Of a stretch of DNA of 25,646 nt, positions 22,505 through 25,646 are shown in pieces (position 1 is the stretch's first letter; the number at the start of each line of letters is the position of its first letter). The position numbers and the translations under genes are program-made. Source of the stretch: Desulfotignum sp. GTDB taxonomy: Bacteria > Desulfobacterota > Desulfobacteria > Desulfobacterales > Desulfobacteraceae. Below the pieces are notes generated by a model. The model made no database searches. It saw only the letters and a program-made list of their open reading frames with translations, and was not told the origin of the DNA. The stretch is taken from contig JAIPDY010000015.1 of assembly GCA_021737445.1 (NCBI GenBank), forward strand, positions 1 to 25,646, written 5' to 3'.

Positions 22505-23440
22505 ATGAACATGAACCGGAAAAGACCGGCCATGGCCGGTGCTTTATTTGCAGATCTGCACAACCATACCCTGGCATCGGACGGTGATTTTTCACCGGAA
22601 GAGCTGGTGGACAGGGCAAAAAAATACGGGCTTTGTGCCATCGGTATCACGGATCATGACACCCTCAAGGGACTTGCAAAGGGCCTGGCAGCCGGAGAAG
22701 CGGCCGGTATCCGGGTGGTTCCCGGAGTGGAGCTGTCCATCCGGTTCAACCGCTCTTTTTTTACCGGCACTTTGCACCTGTTGTGCTATTTTCTGCCCAA
22801 CCGCCTGTCAGATGAGGATTTTGTCGGTTCCTTTGAAGCCCTGATGGCGGATGGCCGGGGGGAAGGGCTTGTCCGGGCACGGATTGCAAAGATAAATGCT
22901 GTTTTCGGCCCTGCCGGTATTGATCCGGTGCTGGGCCGGGACCTGGTGTTTGAAGATATTGCTTTTTACAGTGCCAATGCCAGCCGCCGGCATTTTGCCC
23001 TGGCCCTGTCAGAGAAAATGGGCATCACCGATAAAAACACCATTAACCGGATTATCGGCAATGACAGCCCTGCCTATCTGCCTTCCGGTATTGAATTGGA
23101 TGGAGCAGCAAAGTTTATCAAAAAACAGCATCTGCTGGCGGTTCTGGCCCATCCGGCAGCAGGCTCTTTTACCGGAAAAGGCCATTACAAAGAGGTGCTG
23201 CCTCCGATGGATACTGTGGAAACCCTTCTGCCTGAATTTCTGGCAGCCGGCATCTCAGGCATTGAGGTGTATTATCCGGGACACACAAAAGAGCACCAGG
23301 CTGTTTTGCTTTCCTGGGCAGAAAAACACCACCTTCTGGTGACAGGCGGATCCGACTGCCATGACAGCAAAGAGCGCCCTCCGGCAGTGGCCGGGATATC
23401 TGAAGCGGATTTTCATATTTTTTTAGCGGCATTGTCATAA
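22505..23440 (+). CDS. PHP-domain phosphoesterase (RnmH/TrpH-like)
   Basis: A 311-residue metal-dependent phosphoesterase of the PHP superfamily. Metal-binding motifs run in order: DLHNHTLASDG (about 17-27), GITDHDT (about 47-53), PGVELSI (about 76-82), VLAHPAAG, and TGGSDCHDSKERPP near the C-terminus. The length and layout match YciV/TrpH, now known in Escherichia coli as RnmH (RNase AM), a 5'-3' exonuclease that trims rRNA 5' ends and degrades pAp-like substrates. Substrate here is inferred from the family. The gene is monocistronic as far as visible and divergent from PEP carboxykinase. A shorter start at the Met before AGALFADLHNH is possible. Confidence 0.85.
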   Translation: MNMNRKRPAMAGALFADLHNHTLASDGDFSPEELVDRAKKYGLCAIGITDHDTLKGLAKGLAAGEAAGIRVVPGVELSIRFNRSFFTGTLHLLCYFLPNRLSDEDFVGSFEALMADGRGEGLVRARIAKINAVFGPAGIDPVLGRDLVFEDIAFYSANASRRHFALALSEKMGITDKNTINRIIGNDSPAYLPSGIELDGAAKFIKKQHLLAVLAHPAAGSFTGKGHYKEVLPPMDTVETLLPEFLAAGISGIEVYYPGHTKEHQAVLLSWAEKHHLLVTGGSDCHDSKERPPAVAGISEADFHIFLAALS

Positions 23441-23517
23441 AGATATCCGGCTGCAGGGCCAAGCCTGCCTGTAAAAAACGTATCCCTGAACGTGAAACCG
23501 TATCTGCAAAATTGGGG

Positions 23518-24702
23518 TTACGGTTTGGAAAACCGGGCAAATCCGGCTGTCATGCATGCCAGGGCAGCAAGGGTGCACCCCCCGGCAATGAGACTGATGA
23601 AAAATATGCCGGTATGGGACCAGGCCAGTCCCCCGCAAAATGCCCCTGCCACCCGTCCCAGCCCCCCTATGGCATAAAAAGCGGACATGGTGGAGGCCCG
23701 CAGCTCCGGCATAAGTTCCGTGGCCAGGCCCATGGCGGTCACAATGGTGAATTCAAAGCACAGAAAAACCAGAAACAGTCCCCCCAGCACATAGGGGATC
23801 CCCCGGTCCAGGACCGGCAGCAGAAAATAGGCCCCTGCCGTCAGCACCATTCCGGTGAAAATGGTTCGCAGCAATCCCACCCGGTCGGAAAAAAACGCGG
23901 TGACAGCCTCTCCTGCCACCTCGGCAATACCGATGAGGATGGTGCCCAGGCCGATGGCAGCCAGAGACAGGCCATAGGACTGTTCCAGCCAGGCCCCATA
24001 CACCACAAACAGGGTGTCAGATCCCAGTGCCATGAAAAAGGAAAACCCCAGAATCCCCAGGACCCGGCGGTTTAGCATGATCTGTTTCCAGTTTGCAGCA
24101 AGTATGGTGCCTGATCCTTTGTTCTGCCGGTTTGCCGGGACGTCTGCCGGCATGAGCCGGAGGATCAGAAAAAAACAGACCACCCCCAGCACCCCGATGC
24201 CCAGAAACGGGGTCTGGAAGGAAAATTTCTGGATAACCAGCCCGGCCAGAGGAATTCCTAAAAGCGTGGCCCCGGCCCATGCCAGCTCGGTAATGCCGAT
24301 GAATTTTCCCCGCTGTTCAAAGGGGATATGGGTGCCGATAAAGGCCTGGAAGCTGGGATCAAAAATGCTTTTGGCCAGGCCGGCCAGAAACAGGCTCACC
24401 ACCAGGACCCCGTACAGGGGGACAATGCCTGCGGCAAAGCAGCCCAGGCACAGCAGCACCAGGGCAATGAGGATGAGTCTTTTGTTGCCGTAACGGTCGG
24501 CAAAGGACGCCCCCACAGGCCCCAGAACAGCGGTGGCCTGGTTAAGGGCGATCACGGAGGTAATGGCGGCAAGGTCCACCCCGAGCCCCCTGGCAAAGGC
24601 CGGAGCAAAGGGATAGACCATCCGCCTGGCCGTGTTCAGCAGCAGTTTGGCCAGGGTGGTGACAATGATCAGGCTGTAAAACTGTCTGAAGTTTTTTGTC
24701 AT
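23518..24702 (-). CDS. Major facilitator superfamily transporter
   Basis: A 394-residue integral membrane protein with about 12 hydrophobic spans and the MFS loop signature between spans 2 and 3 (GPVGASFADRYGNKRLILIA, about residues 57-76). A similar block occurs in the second half (VTAFFSDRVGLLRTIFTGMV). A positively charged loop lies mid-protein (ADVPANRQNKGSGT). The substrate is unknown; the sequence looks like a drug/metabolite efflux-type MFS. It starts 15 bases after the ccdA stop on the same strand, so the pair is probably co-transcribed. Confidence 0.88.
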   Translation of the reverse strand: MTKNFRQFYSLIIVTTLAKLLLNTARRMVYPFAPAFARGLGVDLAAITSVIALNQATAVLGPVGASFADRYGNKRLILIALVLLCLGCFAAGIVPLYGVLVVSLFLAGLAKSIFDPSFQAFIGTHIPFEQRGKFIGITELAWAGATLLGIPLAGLVIQKFSFQTPFLGIGVLGVVCFFLILRLMPADVPANRQNKGSGTILAANWKQIMLNRRVLGILGFSFFMALGSDTLFVVYGAWLEQSYGLSLAAIGLGTILIGIAEVAGEAVTAFFSDRVGLLRTIFTGMVLTAGAYFLLPVLDRGIPYVLGGLFLVFLCFEFTIVTAMGLATELMPELRASTMSAFYAIGGLGRVAGAFCGGLAWSHTGIFFISLIAGGCTLAALACMTAGFARFSKP

Positions 24703-24717
24703 GGCAGGATATCCGGT

Positions 24718-25416
24718 CTAGACGGCAACCAGTAAATGAAATTTGTCAAAAATGAGCAGCAGGCCCATGAAAATCAGCAGGGCCCCGGCTGCTTTGTTGA
24801 TGACGGCAATGAACCGGGTGGCTTTTTTCATGAATTCCATAAGAGAGGTGATGAAAAAAGAGATCACAATAAAGGGCAGTGCCAGGCCTGCCGAGTAAAC
24901 AGCCAGCAGCCATACCCCTTTGGCAAGGGTGTCCTGGTTGCCTGCCACAATAAGGATACTGCCCAGCAAAGGCCCGATACAAGGGCTCCAGCCTGCCCCG
25001 AAAGCCATGCCGATGATAAAGGTGCCCAGCAGGTGCACAGGTTTCTGTTTCATATGGATCCGTTTTTCAAAGGACAATGCCGTGATATTGATGACCCCCA
25101 GCAGGTGCAGCCCGAAAATCACGATGATGCCCCCGCCCAGGTACCGGATCACAAAGGCGTACTCGGTGAAGACAGATCCCAGAAATGAGGCGGATGCCCC
25201 GAACATGATAAAAACAAAGGAAAATCCTGCCACATAGGCCAGGGTTGACAGGATCACTTTTTTTCTGGTTTCCTGTCTGCCGGCGGTGAGTTCATCCAGG
25301 GAAAGCCCGGTGATAAATGAAAAATAGGCAGGTATCAGGGGCAAAATACACGGAGACAAAAACGACAGCAGGCCTGCGGCAAAGGCGGCTGGAAAGGTTA
25401 TGGTTTCTGTGAACAC
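24718..25416 (-). CDS. ccdA: Cytochrome c biogenesis / thiol-redox transporter CcdA
   Basis: A 232-residue, six-span membrane protein of the DsbD/CcdA family that moves electrons from cytoplasmic thioredoxin to extracytoplasmic thiols, needed for c-type cytochrome maturation. Two conserved cysteines are present: SPCILPLIPAYFSF in span 1 (about residue 22) and GWSPCIGPLLGSIL in span 4. The LSFLSPC and AFGAGWSPC contexts are diagnostic. Translation starts at a GTG (25414-25416) with AAGGAA eight bases upstream. It is the first gene of a probable two-gene operon with the MFS transporter. No thioredoxin-like partner is visible in the window. Confidence 0.92.
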   Translation of the reverse strand: MFTETITFPAAFAAGLLSFLSPCILPLIPAYFSFITGLSLDELTAGRQETRKKVILSTLAYVAGFSFVFIMFGASASFLGSVFTEYAFVIRYLGGGIIVIFGLHLLGVINITALSFEKRIHMKQKPVHLLGTFIIGMAFGAGWSPCIGPLLGSILIVAGNQDTLAKGVWLLAVYSAGLALPFIVISFFITSLMEFMKKATRFIAVINKAAGALLIFMGLLLIFDKFHLLVAV

Positions 25417-25520
25417 GCAGCAGTTCCTTTTCTTGTAAAGGGGTTTTGAAAAAATGTACCTGCTAAACTACTGCATTTACAGCCGGGTTTCAAGACCTGC
25501 AATATCTGACTGGCTATTTG

Positions 25521-25646
25521 TCATAAGAATGCCGGATTTTCGATCGCTCTGAGCAGAAAGATTTCCCGAGCACCGCCCCTGGTGGTGCCCTGTGCCCGGC
25601 CCGAGATCTGCGGGGGCCTGTTTGCATAGGAACAATGAAGTGCGGG
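25521..25646 (-). CDS. Possible 3' end of an unidentified gene (cut by window edge)
   Basis: The minus strand is open from the window edge to a TGA at 25521-25523, giving 41 residues that include RAQGTTRGGAREIFLLRAIE and end NPAFL. The peptide looks protein-like, but other frames are also open over much of this short stretch and no family is recognised. Its position and orientation would put it upstream of ccdA with a 104-base gap. It is listed as tentative only. Confidence 0.25.
   Translation of the reverse strand, partial: PALHCSYANRPPQISGRAQGTTRGGAREIFLLRAIENPAFL

Noticed and set aside
1..25646. tRNA, rRNA, CRISPR array, insertion sequence or prophage genes
   Set aside because: I found no cloverleaf, rRNA-like conserved stretch, regular repeat-spacer pattern, transposase or integrase frame. 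Absence is judged by reading alone, without a covariance-model search.

Overview
The window reads as a gene-dense chromosomal segment of an anaerobic, respiring bacterium, most likely a Desulfobacterota (Desulfobacteraceae-like) sulfate reducer. This rests on gene content: an oxygen-sensitive indolepyruvate:ferredoxin oxidoreductase (IorAB), the electron-bifurcating transhydrogenase NfnAB, futalosine-pathway menaquinone synthesis (MqnB, plus a MenG/UbiE methyltransferase), a CooT-type nickel protein and a GTP-type PEP carboxykinase. The taxonomic call is inference; no rRNA or tRNA gene is visible.

Region by region. (1) 1-5018 (+): a tightly packed run of six genes, iorA (5' end outside the window), iorB, aroQ, mqnB, a TatD-family hydrolase and a TcdA/ThiF-like E1 enzyme, with small gaps or overlaps. 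Several deal with chorismate or aromatic metabolism. (2) 5008-6741 (-): a long-chain acyl-CoA synthetase, tail-to-tail with the E1-like gene and divergent from (3) 6976-9200 (+): an SH3/coiled-coil membrane-anchored protein translationally coupled to nadB (NAD synthesis). (4) 9201-10714 (-): a small membrane exporter-like protein and menG/ubiE, divergent from (5) 10825-12327 (+): dnaJ and queD. (6) 12315-13818 (-): a COG2509-type FAD-dependent oxidoreductase preceded by a possible 38-codon coupled ORF. (7) 13.8-16.5 kb: an accessory patch, visibly more A+T-rich in its second half. It holds a 78-residue protein that is 37% histidine, a perfect 22-bp inverted repeat, a HigB-like toxin with an antitoxin that carries a C-terminal ImmA/IrrE-type zinc peptidase, and a radical-SAM gene fragment. 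(8) 16539-17832 (+): tmk, a DUF3842 protein and cooT, closed by a strong bidirectional terminator. (9) 17945-22328 (-): nfnA-nfnB and, upstream, a PEP carboxykinase. (10) 22505-23440 (+): a PHP-domain phosphoesterase. (11) 23518-25416 (-): ccdA followed by an MFS transporter. The last 230 bases hold the ccdA upstream region and possibly the 3' end of another minus-strand gene.

How the genes fit together: AroQ (shikimate pathway), MqnB (futalosine pathway) and MenG (final methylation) are three separate steps toward menaquinone. IorAB makes or uses reduced ferredoxin while handling aryl-pyruvates, and NfnAB converts reduced ferredoxin plus NADH to NADPH. NadB supplies the NAD pool, PEP carboxykinase feeds gluconeogenesis, and FadD activates fatty acids. 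The most unusual part is the 13.8-16.5 kb patch with the toxin and peptidase-fused antitoxin, its palindromic operator-like leader, the poly-His protein and the long hairpin.
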